The notes under the pieces were generated by a model. The model saw only the letters and a program-made list of their open reading frames with translations, did no database searches and was not told the DNA's origin. Below are positions 48,482-58,713 of a DNA stretch of 64,000 nt, one piece after another; position 1 is the first letter of the stretch; the number at the start of each line of letters is the position of its first letter. The DNA lies in contig NZ_NESD01000002.1 of NCBI RefSeq assembly GCF_003063545.1, forward strand, positions 434,001-498,000, given 5' to 3'. This DNA is from Limnohabitans sp. Jir61 (GTDB lineage: Bacteria > Pseudomonadota > Gammaproteobacteria > Burkholderiales > Burkholderiaceae_C). The position numbers and the translations under genes are program-made.

Positions 48482-48609
48482 GCAGATCACTCCTGAATAA
48501 TTTGTCTTAGGCAAATTGTTGACGCAAGCAGCGGCTAAATTCATGCGGATTTTACGCAAGGGTAAACACGTACAAAGCCACGTTTGTTGGGCCTCTCCAT
48601 AATGTGCGC

Positions 48610-50277
48610 ATGGCACGCTCTTCCCAACTCCTTCATCCCCACAAAGAACCCGCACGCGTCTTACCCGCCGCCACCGTGCTGCTGCTGCGTGATGGCCCGC
48701 AAGGCCTAGAAGTGCTCATGACACGCCGTTCAATGACGGCCAGCTTTGCACCGGGCGCGTATGTGTTTCCCGGCGGCGGCATTGACGCCGCTGACGCGCA
48801 AGCTCACCCACACGCCAAACGTCGGGACACGCAGAGTGACTTGCACCTGACCCAAGCCATTGCCGCCATTCGCGAAAGCTTTGAAGAATTGGGCATCTTG
48901 CTGGCACGTCATGCCAACGGTCAAATGGCCAACGCCTCAGACATTGCCGCACTCGACCGCAAAGCATCGGGCGGCGACTTTGCGCAGCAATGCGCTGCAC
49001 GCGGACTCACTCTCGCTGCAGATGAAGTGTTTGTGCTGGCCCACTGGATCACCGACCGCGAACTGCCCCGCCGCTTCGACGTGCCCTTCCTCGTGGCCCG
49101 CATGCCCGACGCACAAACGCCCGTGGCTGATGAGAAAGAACAATTTGCCCCCGAGTGGGTGCGCCCTGCAGATGCTTTAAGCCGTCACATGCAAGGCAAC
49201 TTCTTCATCATCTACCCCACCATCAAAACGCTAGAGCGCATGCAAAACTACGCGACCGTAGACAGCGTGTTGGCCGACTGCGCCAGCGAACAACCATGGT
49301 TCACCAGCTGCCCTCGTGCTGGCTGGCTAGGCGGCAAAGAAGCCCGCTACATGGAGCACGAAGCACCGTTTGGCGAACTCGCCCTCACCTGCCCCGATGG
49401 GCAAATGCTGCACCACCTCGATTGGGTGAGCGACCAGCCTGTGTTGTTGCTGAAAAATGTGCAGCGCCTCACCGCCCCTAACCCCGGCGTGATGACCGGA
49501 CCCGGCACCAACAGCTACTTGGTGGGCGACCCCGACACCGGCTACACCGCCATCGACCCCGGCCCGGCCGACCTTGAACACCTCGACCGTTTGTGGCGTG
49601 CCGCAGGCGGCAACATTCGCCACATCGTGTGTACGCATTCGCACCCCGACCATTCACCGGGTGCAGCACCACTGCAAGCCATGTGCACACAACACGGACA
49701 CACGCCGCCTATTCTTGGCCTTGCCTCACTTCCATCTGCGCGGGCGCACAGCGCGTTCACACCCGACCGCGAGTTGCAAGACGGCGAGCGCTTGGTGTTG
49801 CAAGGCCATGAGGTGACGCACACCTTGCGCGTTGTTCACACACCAGGCCATGCAGCCAACCACCTGTGCTTGGTACTCGAAGAGGATGGTTTGTTGTTCA
49901 GCGGCGACCATGTGCTCAACGGCAGCACCACCGTCATCGACCCACCCGATGGCAACATGCACGATTACCTGAACTCGCTCGACAAACTGCTGGCTGCGTG
50001 TGAACAAGACCGCATCGACTTCATCTTGCCCGCCCACGGCTATGTGCTGGGTAACTTGTGGGGCGAGCCGTACGATGCGCGTGCCTGCATCAGCCACCTC
50101 AAAGCGCATCGCCTCAAACGCGAAGCCAAAATTTTGAAGGTCATGCAGCAGCACCCTGAGGGCAGCATGGACGATTGGGTGAAGCTAGCTTATGACGATG
50201 TGGCACCGCGGTTGTGGCCTGTGGCCATGCGCTCGCTACTGGCGCATGTGGAGCGCATACGCAACCTCAATGGCTGA
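48610..50277 (+). CDS. NUDIX hydrolase fused to metallo-beta-lactamase-fold hydrolase
   Basis: A 555-residue two-domain protein. Residues about 15-220 form a NUDIX domain: FPGGGIDAADA and IRESFEELGILLA fit the NUDIX box with an insertion between its halves. Residues about 275-510 form an MBL-fold hydrolase with THSHPDHSPGA (HxHxDH), TPGHAANH, LFSGDHVLNGS and LPAHGYVLG, like LACTB2-type enzymes, followed by a winged-helix-like tail. It may act on a nucleotide- or CoA-linked substrate through both domains; the substrate is unknown. The ATG at 48610 is preferred over a GTG two codons earlier. Confidence 0.85.
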   Translation: MARSSQLLHPHKEPARVLPAATVLLLRDGPQGLEVLMTRRSMTASFAPGAYVFPGGGIDAADAQAHPHAKRRDTQSDLHLTQAIAAIRESFEELGILLARHANGQMANASDIAALDRKASGGDFAQQCAARGLTLAADEVFVLAHWITDRELPRRFDVPFLVARMPDAQTPVADEKEQFAPEWVRPADALSRHMQGNFFIIYPTIKTLERMQNYATVDSVLADCASEQPWFTSCPRAGWLGGKEARYMEHEAPFGELALTCPDGQMLHHLDWVSDQPVLLLKNVQRLTAPNPGVMTGPGTNSYLVGDPDTGYTAIDPGPADLEHLDRLWRAAGGNIRHIVCTHSHPDHSPGAAPLQAMCTQHGHTPPILGLASLPSARAHSAFTPDRELQDGERLVLQGHEVTHTLRVVHTPGHAANHLCLVLEEDGLLFSGDHVLNGSTTVIDPPDGNMHDYLNSLDKLLAACEQDRIDFILPAHGYVLGNLWGEPYDARACISHLKAHRLKREAKILKVMQQHPEGSMDDWVKLAYDDVAPRLWPVAMRSLLAHVERIRNLNG

Positions 50278-50353
50278 TGACATTTGAGTCATTCACCATT
50301 CGGATGACATAGACGTCACCCACACCAAACGATGCGCCAATTACCGTTGGCAA

Positions 50354-50890
50354 ATGTCAACAATTAACACCAGAAACTGCCAACCTTGCACTGCTTGTTG
50401 CGAAGGTTGGCTTGACATCAATCACCCAGTTGCAAGGGCTCATCTTGGCGCACCCTGCACGCACTGCACAAGCGAAGGTTGCGGCATTTACCAAGATCGG
50501 CCCCAAGACCCTTGCCAAAGTTTTCATTGCGCATGGCGACAAGAAGGCTCGCTGTTGCCACACCAAATGCGCCCAGACATATCAGGCGTGATCGTGATGA
50601 CCGACCAACTGCAATGGCAAGGTGAAGATGTGATCGTCGCTGTCGCCACTGGCGCACGCATACCAGCACGCACTTTTCATTGGCTGTGCAGCTTGGCACA
50701 ACTGACATCACGGCAATTGGTAGCCGTGGAACACAAGCAGGACGCGCATGTCTTCAACGGTGAGTTCAAGCTGCGCACGGTTGGCCCTGAAGAATTCAGA
50801 CAAGCCATGGTGACCTACTTTTCACAAATAGGTTTCACCACAACGCATGTCACACGCGAGCATCAAATCATCGAATGGGCGGCGCATTAA
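50354..50890 (+). CDS. Cysteine-rich YkgJ-like metal-binding protein
   Basis: A 178-residue protein with a Cys-rich N-terminus: NCQPCTACCEGW, CTHCTSEGCGIY and CQSFHCAW. The CxxCC pattern resembles the YkgJ/UPF0153 zinc- or iron-cluster-binding domain. The C-terminal half has no obvious domain. Function is unknown. Its stop codon overlaps the convergent gene by 4 bases. Confidence 0.75.
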   Translation: MSTINTRNCQPCTACCEGWLDINHPVARAHLGAPCTHCTSEGCGIYQDRPQDPCQSFHCAWRQEGSLLPHQMRPDISGVIVMTDQLQWQGEDVIVAVATGARIPARTFHWLCSLAQLTSRQLVAVEHKQDAHVFNGEFKLRTVGPEEFRQAMVTYFSQIGFTTTHVTREHQIIEWAAH

Positions 50891-51645
50891 GCCTTAAAAC
50901 TTTCTTGCGTCGCTAAAAACGTTCGCGCCACGCTAGAGGATATTTGCACCCAAGCTTCCTCGCTCATATGAGCAGGCTTGTGTTTGCTATAGCTGAGCTT
51001 GGTTTCTTTAGAGAACTCCTGCATGGCAAACACCACGCAGTTGGTCGTGCCCGGTGCATTGACAATCCACAACGCACCGTCAAACGCCGCTTCGATTCGG
51101 TCCACATACACATCGCGGTAAGCGCTGAAGCGGTGCAAGTTGGCCACAGCCACGCCACCCATATTCAACACGCGGCGACAGTCTGAATAAAACTGAGGCG
51201 AACACAACTGCTCGGGCATGCCGTGTTGGTCAAAGCCATCGACAAACACCACATCAAATTTTTGCTCAGTCTGCGCCACGAAATGTGCAGCATCCATTTG
51301 CACCACTTGAAAGCTCGCATCGTCATCGGGGATTAAGAAGCTTTGGCGCAATGCAATGACATGCGGATTGATTTCCACCACCGTGATGTGCGTCTCTGGC
51401 AAATGCTTGTAACAAAACTTAGCCAGCGAGCCGCCACCCAGGCCCACCATCAAGATACGTTTAGGTTGCGGCTGAAACAGCAACACACCCATCATCAGGC
51501 GCGTGTATTCAAACTGCAGCTCGTCGGGCCGCGCCACGCTCATGCGACTTTGGATATCAATATCTGAAAACACCATCGATTTAGCTAATGCGGTTTCAAG
51601 CACGATGGGCTGCTCAAAACTATCTTTAGCGCATTGTGACGACAT
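50887..51645 (-). CDS. Spermidine-synthase-like methyltransferase-fold protein
   Basis: A 252-residue Rossmann-fold protein resembling the catalytic half of polyamine aminopropyltransferases. It shows RILMVGLGGGSLAKFCYK (nucleotide-binding loop), ITVVEINPHVIALRQ and FDVVFVDGFDQHGMP. The N-terminal beta domain of true SpeE is shortened and the usual catalytic acidic motif is not clear, so the reaction (aminopropyl or methyl transfer) is uncertain. Related proteins are often annotated as spermidine synthase-like or fused MnmC-like methyltransferases. Confidence 0.78.
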   Translation of the reverse strand: MSSQCAKDSFEQPIVLETALAKSMVFSDIDIQSRMSVARPDELQFEYTRLMMGVLLFQPQPKRILMVGLGGGSLAKFCYKHLPETHITVVEINPHVIALRQSFLIPDDDASFQVVQMDAAHFVAQTEQKFDVVFVDGFDQHGMPEQLCSPQFYSDCRRVLNMGGVAVANLHRFSAYRDVYVDRIEAAFDGALWIVNAPGTTNCVVFAMQEFSKETKLSYSKHKPAHMSEEAWVQISSSVARTFLATQESFKA

Positions 51646-51700
51646 GAACCACCTTGTATTTGAAATTCATGTCGCCTCGCGAACTGAACAACTCTGTTGA

Positions 51701-54700
51701 TTAATTACCCACCATGGTAAACGGCGCCCAAAACAAAGGATGTGAATAGGTATAGCCTGATTTTTCATCGTCAGGCGCGCCTTGATCCAGCATACGTAAA
51801 CTGGCCAATTGAAGTGCCTGCGATTTGCTCACGCCTTTTTCTTGCGTGTAGCGTCTAAATAAATCAGTCATCAACTGACGCGCCGCTTCACTGTCAACAG
51901 GCCAACTAGATACCAATATGGCGCGTGCTCCTGCGTAGAAAAATGCGCGACCTAGTCCCGACAAAGCCTCAGAGCCATCGCCTTCACCTGCAGCCGTGTT
52001 ACAAGCAGACAACACCACCCAATCCGCATCAAGCTTGAGCGTCAAAATGGTGTCTACTTTCAGCAGGCCATCACCTTTTTGATTTTTAACTTCTGGATTT
52101 GTCAAAGCCAACGCAGGTTGTGTCAGGCCGTCAAGTTCTCCAGGAATCAAACCATGCGTGGAGAACATGACGACTTTGCGATTAGACAAATCAACTTTCA
52201 AGACTTCATCAATACTCGCACGTTTTTGCAAATAGATATCTCGCTCAGGCACAACTTGAAAAAGCTTGGAAATTTCTAAAATTTCTTCACTGGTGTCTGG
52301 CAACCTAGGTAACAAACTCACTTGCGCCGAACTCACTGAAGATGTGTTGGGTGAGCTTCTCAAACGAAATGGCACACCTCTTGATGCCCTCTCTGTACTC
52401 ACAGGTAATTTTTCATCCAAGTTAGCTTGGGCCACACTGAAAAGTGGGTCCCCAAAACCAATGAAATCTAGCCTTCCCTTCTTAGGCTCTGGTAATGAGC
52501 GTAAAGCACTCAAAGATGTCGCAGAAGGTGAGCTGACGATGGCAAACTGACGAATCAACCAAGGTGCCTCTTTGTAATTGGCAAATACTTTTTCAGGTTT
52601 ACCTTTCAACTGAAAAGGTGAAGTTGTCAGAACACCCAATGGCAACTGACCAATTTCATCATGAGGCACGACAACAAGCGTGTTTTTCCCAACAAACGCC
52701 TCTTGAACTGGTTTAAACAAAGTGTCATACAAACGATTCGAGAGCTGGAAATCAAACTGTGGGATTGCATCAATGCGATCAACTCCAGGATCTAGCGACT
52801 TACGCAACTGTGTCACTGACTTGCGGACATCTGCCTGCCCCATCTCAATAGACTTAAACAGCGGCTCACCTTGCTGATTAACCGCCCAAACATAACTGGT
52901 TTGCTTGCCAATAAACCATGTGATCAGCGTTTCATTTGATTTGATTAACTTTTGAATCTTCTCCAACGCAATGGGTCTGGGACTAACCAATTCAGCATAC
53001 TCAGGGAAATCCAGTGCAATTAAATGCGAGGCCTGCTTTGCGTCTTTTCGAAGTTGCTCGATGTCTAACTTCATCTTCGCTTGAATTTGTGGCAACTGCT
53101 GATTTGCAGGCTGCATTGCAAGCTCTTTACTAAAACGCGTTAAGAAACTGATTTGTTGATTCAAATCTTGTTCTTCACGAACCAGTTTTAATAAACGCTC
53201 ATTGGTGATGTTGGCTCGAGCGGTGCTCGCACTCAACGCACGCTGGACATTACTGCTTCGCGCCAAATCTCCCAACACAAAAGCCTCGCTGATCAATTTT
53301 GAGTTTTGTGTTTTTCCATAAGCACGTGACAAAACGCCAAGATACGACTCGACATAGCCAGCAAGGAATTTTTTCTCCTTGGAGGAGATCCCATCTGCCT
53401 CTTCAGAAACTTCTCGCTCTTGATCAATCAATTCATTGATGGCTACGGCAAATGAGGCGTGTGCTGCCTCGTCTTTTCTTTGCTCTGCCAAAGCAACGGA
53501 AAGCAACAATTTGGCCTGCGTTGCATCACGCGACGATTTGCCAGATCGAGCCTCCGCCAACACAAGCAGTTGTTTCGCAAAATCTTCAGCTTCTTGCAAA
53601 GCACCCGTACGAATCAGCGCCAGCACCCGATCAGGGCTATTGACTTCTACAAATCGGCCTGTTTCAGGATAAGTCTGAACTGTCGCCTCTAATTCAGAGT
53701 AAATTTTCAAAGCTTCTACAAATCGATCATTTGCAATCAAAGCGGATGCCATGGTTTTTTTAGTCACAGCCAACTGAATAGATTCAGCGGTCACGCCTGC
53801 ATCTATTAAACCTTGCAAGCTTTGATTCAGCAGGTAAATGGCATCTTTATTTCTTTCGCGATTCAACATCACCACTGCAAGTTGCCGAAGTGCGTTAGAC
53901 GTGGCAAGCGATGCCTTGCCTGTTCGAGCCAAAGACTTTTTCAATCCCTCTCTGGCGAAGTATTCAGACTCATTCACCTTGCGTGACTTCAACAAAATAT
54001 CACTCAACTTGAGGTACAAGCCTTCATTGGCAGCCTTAAATGAATTAGGGTTGCCCGTATCTGTATCGCTCCCTGTCCCCGGAACCCCCAACCCCATGCC
54101 GCCTGCCAAAAATCGCTTTTCATGCGCAACCATGCCTGACTCTAAGTATTCAATTGCTTTGCGATAAGCAATCTCTGCATCTAGCAAACGTCCTTTTTGA
54201 TAAGCAAGCTCACCGACAGCTTGGAAATAGTTTCGATTCCAATTGAACCCATAAGTGCCGTAGTTGTTACTCCTCCTTAGCATCACCAAGGTGGAATCTG
54301 CGTTACGCAAATAATTTTCACTCGATTGGAAATCACCTATTTGCGCAAATGATCGTGCAATCGTTGAGTTTTGCCCCATCAACATACCGCTCATGTTGTT
54401 AGGCACCCTAGCGAGCAAACCCATGAACCGCTCGATTCCAACTTTGGCATTGCCAACCTCTAACTCGGCAGCGCCCAACTCTTGTGCTGTGATGAATTCT
54501 TGGGCCGTTCTTTCTTTCGCAAACGTCAGTGCATTCTTGAGAAAACCAATGCGTAAATCGATTCGACCTAGTCGTTCTGCCGCTTGCGCCTGCAAGTAAT
54601 AAAAAATGTATTTATCTTGAGACGAGGCGTCAGCAGCGACTTTTTCCGACAGACGCTTGATATCTGAGTCACGTAATTGGGTATCCGCTGCGGTTTGTTT

Positions 54701-54844
54701 GATCAGCGCGACGATGTCTTGAATTCCTCTAGGGACAGATACATCCGCTTCAGAGTTTTGAGCTGCTAGGCCATTTCCAAAAAAACTAATAAAAGCCACA
54801 ACAGTCAACCATCGTGTTGTGATTTGAAGGCGTTGATGCCACAT
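51701..54844 (-). CDS. Exported TPR-CHAT domain protein
   Basis: A 1047-residue protein with a likely signal peptide (about residues 1-28, ending GLAAQN), a long region of helical TPR-like repeats (about 60-560), a coiled-coil stretch and a C-terminal CHAT domain. CHAT proteins are caspase/separase-related cysteine peptidases. The catalytic dyad is visible: His897 in MFSTHGLIPGE and Cys948 in VVLSACNTAAGEG, followed by GLGRAFFYAGARAILVSSWP. The TPR array probably binds a protein target or regulator. Export suggests a periplasmic or surface role rather than the cytoplasmic defence role of some CHAT proteases. Composition is visibly more AT-rich than the flanks, suggesting transfer. Confidence 0.9.
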   Translation of the reverse strand: MWHQRLQITTRWLTVVAFISFFGNGLAAQNSEADVSVPRGIQDIVALIKQTAADTQLRDSDIKRLSEKVAADASSQDKYIFYYLQAQAAERLGRIDLRIGFLKNALTFAKERTAQEFITAQELGAAELEVGNAKVGIERFMGLLARVPNNMSGMLMGQNSTIARSFAQIGDFQSSENYLRNADSTLVMLRRSNNYGTYGFNWNRNYFQAVGELAYQKGRLLDAEIAYRKAIEYLESGMVAHEKRFLAGGMGLGVPGTGSDTDTGNPNSFKAANEGLYLKLSDILLKSRKVNESEYFAREGLKKSLARTGKASLATSNALRQLAVVMLNRERNKDAIYLLNQSLQGLIDAGVTAESIQLAVTKKTMASALIANDRFVEALKIYSELEATVQTYPETGRFVEVNSPDRVLALIRTGALQEAEDFAKQLLVLAEARSGKSSRDATQAKLLLSVALAEQRKDEAAHASFAVAINELIDQEREVSEEADGISSKEKKFLAGYVESYLGVLSRAYGKTQNSKLISEAFVLGDLARSSNVQRALSASTARANITNERLLKLVREEQDLNQQISFLTRFSKELAMQPANQQLPQIQAKMKLDIEQLRKDAKQASHLIALDFPEYAELVSPRPIALEKIQKLIKSNETLITWFIGKQTSYVWAVNQQGEPLFKSIEMGQADVRKSVTQLRKSLDPGVDRIDAIPQFDFQLSNRLYDTLFKPVQEAFVGKNTLVVVPHDEIGQLPLGVLTTSPFQLKGKPEKVFANYKEAPWLIRQFAIVSSPSATSLSALRSLPEPKKGRLDFIGFGDPLFSVAQANLDEKLPVSTERASRGVPFRLRSSPNTSSVSSAQVSLLPRLPDTSEEILEISKLFQVVPERDIYLQKRASIDEVLKVDLSNRKVVMFSTHGLIPGELDGLTQPALALTNPEVKNQKGDGLLKVDTILTLKLDADWVVLSACNTAAGEGDGSEALSGLGRAFFYAGARAILVSSWPVDSEAARQLMTDLFRRYTQEKGVSKSQALQLASLRMLDQGAPDDEKSGYTYSHPLFWAPFTMVGN

Positions 54845-54960
54845 GGAGATGACCTTTCAAAAACAAGCTCGCGTCGGATTCTGAAATATCCGTTGCGTAT
54901 GACATTGTCACTTCTGCTGGGCAAGTCAGGTCAAAGGGTATGTGTCTAATAGAAAAGTGT

Positions 54961-55276
54961 GAAGCTCGCCGATACGCCGGATTCTGTGCACCGTGGTTGC
55001 CCACGGCGTGACCGTCATTAATCTGGGCCGAGGGTTACCCACTCGGCTCGGTGCTACCTACCCGCCAACTCTGCGGAACCACATCAACGCTGGCCTACTT
55101 GGTATTGCTGCGCGTAGAGATTGCCCGTTTCACCCGAACTAAATCGGCTCGTCTCTGTTGCTCTAATCCTCACCTCACGGTGGAGAGGTGTTACCTCTTA
55201 CGCTGTCCTACGCAGTCCGGACGTTCCTCCAGTGCCTGGTTTCCCAGATTGCACCAGCGACGGCCTAGCGAGCTTC
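54961..55276 (-). ncRNA. rnpB: RNase P RNA, bacterial type A
   Basis: The catalytic RNA that matures tRNA 5' ends. Read on the minus strand, GAAGCTCGC at the 5' end (55268-55276) pairs with GCGAGCTTC at the 3' end (54961-54969), forming P1. Conserved blocks follow: GGAGGAACGTCCGGAC (CR-I), AGAGGTAACACCT, the GGGTAGGTAGCACC-type region, and ACAGAATCCGGCGTATCGGC near the 3' end (tRNA-CCA binding region and CR-V). The length of about 316 nt is at the short end for type A. Ends were set by P1 pairing and may be off by a few bases. Confidence 0.95.
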
Positions 55277-55280
55277 ACGG

Positions 55281-55304
55281 CTTGATTATCGACGGATAAT
55301 CAAG
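55281..55304. promoter_or_regulatory. Perfect palindrome directly upstream of rnpB
   Basis: CTTGATTATC pairs with GATAATCAAG around a GACG (plus-strand) loop, only 4 bases before the predicted 5' end of rnpB and 42 bases before the divergent flavoprotein gene. Its position over the rnpB start region suggests an operator or a 5'-precursor hairpin. No T-run follows. Confidence 0.5.
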
Positions 55305-55346
55305 GCCCTCGACATAACTTGCCCGATCACCACGGGCCACACGCTT

Positions 55347-57170
55347 GTGATTCGACTCTCAGAACTCAAACTCCCGCTGTCTGCCCTCCCTGTAGAAGAA
55401 CGCCGCGCTGCCGATGCGCCGGCCGAAACCGAGGCAGACCGCCAGCTTCCACCTCACCCGATTGATGAGTTGCGCGCACTGACTGCTGAAGCTTTGGGCA
55501 TATCAACAAACGCCATCGCCACGCTGAATGTGTTCAAGCGCAGCTTTGATGCGCGAAAGCAAAACTTGTTGGTGGTCTACATCGTCGACATCACCTTGGC
55601 CGATGCAACGCAAGAAGCCACGCTGCTGGCCAAGTACGAAAAGAACTCACACATCCAACCCACGCCCGACATGTCGTGGCACGCGCCTGCAAATGCGCCG
55701 GGCGACTGGGGTACACATGCAGGCGAGCGGCCTGTGGTGGTCGGCTTTGGACCCTGCGGTATTTTTGCGGCGCTGGTGTTGGCGCAAATGGGCTTCAAGC
55801 CCATAGTGATTGAGCGCGGCACCACCGTGCGTCAACGCACCAAAGACACCTGGGGCTTGTGGCGCAAAAAGATTTTGAATGTCGAAAGCAACGTGCAGTT
55901 TGGCGAAGGCGGTGCAGGCACGTTTTCGGACGGCAAGCTGTACAGCCAAATCAAAGACCCGCGCCACTTGGGCCGCAAGGTGATGAATGAGTTTGTGCGC
56001 TTTGGTGCGCCCGAAGAAATTTTGTTCACCGCGCATCCGCACATCGGCACGTTCAAACTGGTGAAAGTGGTGGAAGGCTTGCGCGAAGAAATCATCCGCT
56101 TAGGCGGCGAAGTGCGCTTTGAACAACGCGTGGTGGATATCGACTACGAAGACAACGCTAGCAACGCGTCATCCCCCCGAGCCATTCAAGCCCTGCGCAT
56201 TCACAACCACGCCACCGACGAGACCTACACCCTGCCCGCCCGCCATGTGGTGATGGCACTGGGCCACAGCTCGCGCGACACCTTCACCATGCTGCACCGC
56301 CATGCGGTGGCGATGGAAGCCAAACCGTTTTCGGTAGGCGTGCGCATTGAGCACCCACAAGGCGTGATTGACCGCGCACGTTGGGGCCAACACGCTGGCC
56401 ACCCGCTCTTGGGCGCCGCCGACTACAAGCTGGTGCACCACGCCGAAAACGGCCGCGCCGTGTACAGCTTTTGCATGTGCCCCGGCGGCACAGTGGTGGC
56501 TGCCACCAGCGAAGCAGGCCGCGTGGTGACCAACGGCATGAGCCAATACTCACGTGCTGAGCGCAATGCCAACGCAGGCATCGTCGTAGGTATTGACCCG
56601 AGCGATTACCCCACCGACCCCGCCGCCTTTGAAACCGAACTGGGCCAAGAGCTAGGCAACAGCGTGCGCCACACCACGCACGATGCCCCCGGTGGCTACC
56701 ACCCACTCGCTGGCCTCGTGTTGCAACGCCAACTCGAAGCCCACGCCTACACACTGGGCGGCAGCACCTACGAAGCGCCCGCACAACTGGTGGGCGACTT
56801 TGTGGCTGACCGTGCATCCACTGCGCTAGGCAGCGTCGAACCTTCCTACAAACCAGGCGTGAAGATGGTGAGCCTCAACAGCGCATTGCCACACTACGCT
56901 ATCACCGCCATGCGCGAAGCGCTGCCGGTGTTCGGCCAAAAAATCAAAGGCTTTGACATGCACGATGCGGTGATGACCGGTGTAGAAACACGCACCTCAT
57001 CGCCCCTGCGCATTGCCCGCGAAGACGACAGCTTGCAAAGCCCCACACTCTTTGGCCTGTACCCTGCAGGCGAAGGTGCGGGTTATGCGGGCGGCATTTT
57101 GTCGGCAGGGGTGGATGGCATCAAAGTGGGTGAGGCTGTCGCACGCCAGCTCATGGCTGACCCCCGCTAA
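55347..57170 (+). CDS. FAD/NAD(P)-dependent oxidoreductase
   Basis: A 607-residue flavoprotein. The first about 120 residues form a small N-terminal domain, followed by the dinucleotide-binding [19 protein letters not shown] and the downstream [20 protein letters not shown] and [19 protein letters not shown] motifs. This is the family of uncharacterised FAD-dependent dehydrogenases sometimes described as NAD(FAD)-utilising. The substrate is not known. A GTG start is used because no earlier ATG is in frame and rnpB regulatory DNA lies upstream. Confidence 0.85.
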   Translation: MIRLSELKLPLSALPVEERRAADAPAETEADRQLPPHPIDELRALTAEALGISTNAIATLNVFKRSFDARKQNLLVVYIVDITLADATQEATLLAKYEKNSHIQPTPDMSWHAPANAPGDWGTHAGERPVVVGFGPCGIFAALVLAQMGFKPIVIERGTTVRQRTKDTWGLWRKKILNVESNVQFGEGGAGTFSDGKLYSQIKDPRHLGRKVMNEFVRFGAPEEILFTAHPHIGTFKLVKVVEGLREEIIRLGGEVRFEQRVVDIDYEDNASNASSPRAIQALRIHNHATDETYTLPARHVVMALGHSSRDTFTMLHRHAVAMEAKPFSVGVRIEHPQGVIDRARWGQHAGHPLLGAADYKLVHHAENGRAVYSFCMCPGGTVVAATSEAGRVVTNGMSQYSRAERNANAGIVVGIDPSDYPTDPAAFETELGQELGNSVRHTTHDAPGGYHPLAGLVLQRQLEAHAYTLGGSTYEAPAQLVGDFVADRASTALGSVEPSYKPGVKMVSLNSALPHYAITAMREALPVFGQKIKGFDMHDAVMTGVETRTSSPLRIAREDDSLQSPTLFGLYPAGEGAGYAGGILSAGVDGIKVGEAVARQLMADPR

Positions 57171-57255
57171 CAACACCGCAAAAACTGCGCGACAGACGGC
57201 ACTTTCAAAGCCACGTATATTTCAGACCAAGCATCAAACACATCAGGAGCACCCC

Positions 57256-58173
57256 ATGAAAGCCAACAGCGTTTTAGACACCATCGGCAACACGCCACAC
57301 ATCCGCATCAACCGCTTGTTTGGCAACACACACCAGGTGTGGATCAAATCCGAGCGCACCAACCCCGGTGGCTCCATCAAAGACCGCATTGCTTTGGCCA
57401 TGGTGGAAGCGGCAGAGAAGTCGGGCGCACTCAAAGCAGGCGGCACGATCATCGAACCGACCTCGGGCAATACAGGCGTTGGCCTAGCGATGGTGGCTGC
57501 TGTGAAAGGCTACAAACTTATCTTGGTCATGCCAGACAGCATGAGCATCGAGCGCCGCCGCCTGATGCTGGCCTACGGCGCATCGTTTGATTTGACACCA
57601 CGCGAAAAAGGCATGAAGGGCGCGATTGCACGCGCTGAAGAACTGGCCGCACAAACACCCGGCGCATGGATTCCTCAGCAGTTTGAAAACCCAGCCAACA
57701 TCGACGTGCACACACGCACCACCGCGCAAGAAATCATCGCGGACTTTCCTGATGGCGTGGACGTGATGATCACAGGCGTAGGCACAGGCGGCCACTTAAC
57801 AGGCACGGCCAAAGTGCTCAAAGCTAAGTGGCCCAAGCTCAAGGTGTATGCGGTGGAGCCCACAGCGTCGCCCGTCATCTCCGGCGGCGCGCCTGCACCC
57901 CACCCCATTCAGGGCATTGGCGCAGGCTTCATTCCTAAGAATTTAGACACAGCATTGCTCGACGGTGTGATTCAAGTTGAAGCTGACGCCGCCCGCGAAA
58001 TGGGCCGCCGCAGCGCGACGGAAGAAGGTTTGTTGGTGGGCATCTCTTCTGGCGCCACACTGGCTGCGATTGCACAGAAGCTGCCAGAGATTCCAGCGGG
58101 TGCGACCGTGCTAGGCTTTAACTACGACACGGGCGAGCGTTACTTGTCGGTGGAAGGTTACTTGCCGGTTTAA
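57256..58173 (+). CDS. cysK: Cysteine synthase A
   Basis: This PLP enzyme makes L-cysteine from O-acetylserine and sulfide. The 305-residue protein shows [14 protein letters not shown] with the PLP lysine, [15 protein letters not shown] and [16 protein letters not shown]. The start is fixed by ATG at 57256 with AGGAGC 7 bases upstream; a longer frame from 57013 overlaps the flavoprotein gene and is rejected. CysK is preferred over CysM from length and the SIKDR/GVGTGGH pattern. Confidence 0.94.
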   Translation: MKANSVLDTIGNTPHIRINRLFGNTHQVWIKSERTNPGGSIKDRIALAMVEAAEKSGALKAGGTIIEPTSGNTGVGLAMVAAVKGYKLILVMPDSMSIERRRLMLAYGASFDLTPREKGMKGAIARAEELAAQTPGAWIPQQFENPANIDVHTRTTAQEIIADFPDGVDVMITGVGTGGHLTGTAKVLKAKWPKLKVYAVEPTASPVISGGAPAPHPIQGIGAGFIPKNLDTALLDGVIQVEADAAREMGRRSATEEGLLVGISSGATLAAIAQKLPEIPAGATVLGFNYDTGERYLSVEGYLPV

Positions 58174-58212
58174 GAGCTGCAAGTATTTGAAAACTCTTTC
58201 ATGGAGATCGAC

Positions 58213-58659
58213 ATGTCGAGCCGAAGTGTTCACCTTCACCGTGTTTTGAAAACATCGCCCGAAAAGGTGTATCGCGCTTTTCTAGAAGCCAGCGCTTTGG
58301 CGAAGTGGCTGCCGCCTTATGGTTTCACTTGCACCGTGCATCACCTCGATGCAAAAGTAAGTGGCACATTCCGCATGTCGTTTCACAACTTCGGCAGTGG
58401 CAATGGACATTCGTTTGGTGGTGAGTACCTTGAGCTCGTGCCACACGAGCGCATCCGCTACACCGACAAGTTTGAAGACCCCAACTTATCCGGTGTGCTG
58501 GAGGTGACGGTGTCGCTCACGCCGGTGATCTGCGGCACTGAGTTGAACGTCACCCAAACAGGCATTCCTGAGATGATTCCCCTTGAGATGTGTTACCTCG
58601 GATGGCAAGAATCGCTGGAGCAATTGGCCAAATTGGTGGAGCCAGATATTCCGGGCTAA
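58213..58659 (+). CDS. SRPBCC (AHSA1-like) domain protein
   Basis: A 148-residue START/Bet v1-like fold protein of the AHSA1 group: HRVLKTSPEKVYRAFLEASAL, WLPPYGFTCTVHHLDAKVSG and GWQESLEQLAKLVEP. Such proteins bind hydrophobic ligands in a central cavity; the ligand is unknown. The ATG at 58213 is chosen because GGAG lies 7 bases before it, whereas the ATG at 58201 has no such signal. Confidence 0.85.
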   Translation: MSSRSVHLHRVLKTSPEKVYRAFLEASALAKWLPPYGFTCTVHHLDAKVSGTFRMSFHNFGSGNGHSFGGEYLELVPHERIRYTDKFEDPNLSGVLEVTVSLTPVICGTELNVTQTGIPEMIPLEMCYLGWQESLEQLAKLVEPDIPG

Positions 58660-58681
58660 TAACTCAGCGGTTAAAAAGCTT

Positions 58682-58713
58682 AACAGCGCCTTCATCGGCG
58701 CTGTTTCTTTTTA
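58682..58713. terminator. Terminator between convergent SRPBCC and J-domain genes
   Basis: AACAGCGCC pairs with GGCGCTGTT around a TTCATC loop, followed by TTTCTTTTT-like bases on the plus strand. A-rich bases on the other side make it potentially bidirectional. It overlaps the J-domain gene stop codon. Confidence 0.85.
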
